Position numbers and translations under genes: made by a program | In this document: piece after piece, positions 63,310 to 64,000 of the stretch | Position numbering within the stretch: the stretch's first letter is position 1 | Layout of the letters: every line of letters starts with the position of its first letter | Assembly (NCBI RefSeq): GCF_035594125.1 | Contig: NC_087163.1 | Span: forward strand, 9,612,501-9,676,500 | Direction: 5' to 3' | Length of the DNA: 64,000 nucleotides | From: Scylla paramamosain | Lineage: Eukaryota; Arthropoda; Malacostraca; Decapoda; Portunidae | The notes under the pieces: generated by a model | Databases searched by the model: none | The model's input: only the letters and a program-made list of their open reading frames with translations | Told to the model about the DNA's origin: nothing

Positions 63310-63975
63310 GTATCCTACCGAGGGTATGGTGAATTGACATTTGTCTTTGCGAATCCTCAGTCCAATCTTTCACAAAGTTTCAAGGACTACTTTAAGTTGT
63401 TGCAAGTGTTGAGCTTCATCTTGCCAAGCTACTAGAATATCATCAACAAAACAGAATGTACCTGGCTTGCCTATGAACAATTTGTTCATTGTCTGTTGCC
63501 AAAGTGCTTGACAACTGGCTACACCGTAAGGTAATCTTTTAGGTCAGTATAAACCTAGTTGTGTGCTAAGAGTACATATTTCTTGGGAAGATTCATCCAT
63601 TTCTTGCTGCTGGAAGGCCTGTCTTAGGTCAAGTTTTGAAAATATTTTACAACTTCCAAGGGCAGCAAACATATTATCAAGTTTTGGAAGAGGATGTTGT
63701 GCTACTTGCAACTGAGGGTTAACTGTAACTTTATAATCCCTGCAAAGTCTAATGCCTCCATCATTTTTCACTACTGGGACGATGGGGGTGCCCCAATCTG
63801 AGTAAGTGACTTTCTCCCAAGATCCATTATCAACAAGTCTCTGAATCTCTTGCTCTACCAATGGTTTTAATGGCAAGGGAATCTGTCTAAGGGGATGAAA
63901 TTTTGGTTTGGCATTTGGTTGTAGTTGTAAACTAGCACATGCATTTGTAACAGTTCCTACCCCATCTTGGAACAC
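63310..63975 (-). pseudogene. Gypsy-2 reverse transcriptase
   Basis: 63544-63975 covers the fingers and part of the palm: KFHPLRQIPLPLKPLVEQEIQ, SDWGTPIVPVVKNDGGIRLC, FSKLDLRQAFQQ, stopping after TQLGLY. The next piece in another frame (63370-63543) has RLPYGVASCQALWQQTM and the catalytic FVDDILVAW, then a stop. The thumb follows (RKDKCQFTIPSVGYLGFRV). All essential boxes are visible, but two frame interruptions break the protein. Confidence 0.8.
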
Positions 63976-64000
63976 TTCTTTACTCTGTTCAAGTACACAA

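Larger units (their letters stand above)
61486..64000 (-). mobile_element. Gypsy-2: partial Ty3/Gypsy pol, runs off right edge
   Basis: Minus-strand RT, RNase H and integrase in several frames; gag and protease would lie beyond 64000. It is more decayed by point stops than by deletion. Distinct from Gypsy-1 in sequence. Confidence 0.85.

Overview
This window looks like nuclear DNA of a decapod crustacean, most likely a brachyuran crab. It is dominated by retrotransposons, has very long dinucleotide microsatellites, and carries a few short, cleanly spliced exons of a host gene in long introns. There is no operon-like gene packing. The species call is inference, based on the non-LTR families and microsatellite load resembling those I associate with portunid crabs; no search was run.

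Layout. 1-4.24 kb: the 5' part of a minus-strand LINE (LINE-B) with an intact ORF1 and an ORF2 that is open from 2568 to the left edge. 4.5-9.6 kb: decayed plus-strand LINE remnants. 10.33-16.12 kb: a decayed DIRS retrotransposon with inverted terminal repeats and the internal complementary region. 17.3-38.8 kb: four exons of one host gene, possibly a large lipid-transfer protein (apolipophorin-like), whose introns hold a foldback repeat and most of about ten copies of one LINE family (LINE-A, 3' end ggccagtgtccctcctacat plus poly-A). Several copies are nested, tandem, or rearranged; one has the 5'-inversion structure of twin priming. 39.24-56.29 kb: what looks like the two ends of one Tigger/pogo-like DNA transposon, pushed 17 kb apart. 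Between them lie microsatellites, a third LINE (LINE-K), and a full LINE-A copy. LINE-K is itself split by a piggyBac element with an intact three-exon transposase and by a near-complete DIRS element (46834-51894). 56.70-60.28 kb: a Gypsy-type LTR retrotransposon with both LTRs, a 5-bp target duplication and a polypurine tract, but no reverse transcriptase core. 61.5-64 kb: the 3' part of a second Gypsy-type pol, running off the right edge.

How the parts relate. The host gene supplies the only non-transposon coding sequence. Everything else is a layered insertion record: where an element interrupts another, the outer reading frame can often be rejoined across it, which fixes insertion order and boundaries. 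The best candidates for still-functional machinery are the LINE-B ORF1/ORF2, the piggyBac transposase, and the DIRS-2 gag and tyrosine recombinase. I found no CRISPR array, rRNA, tRNA or bacterial-type system.
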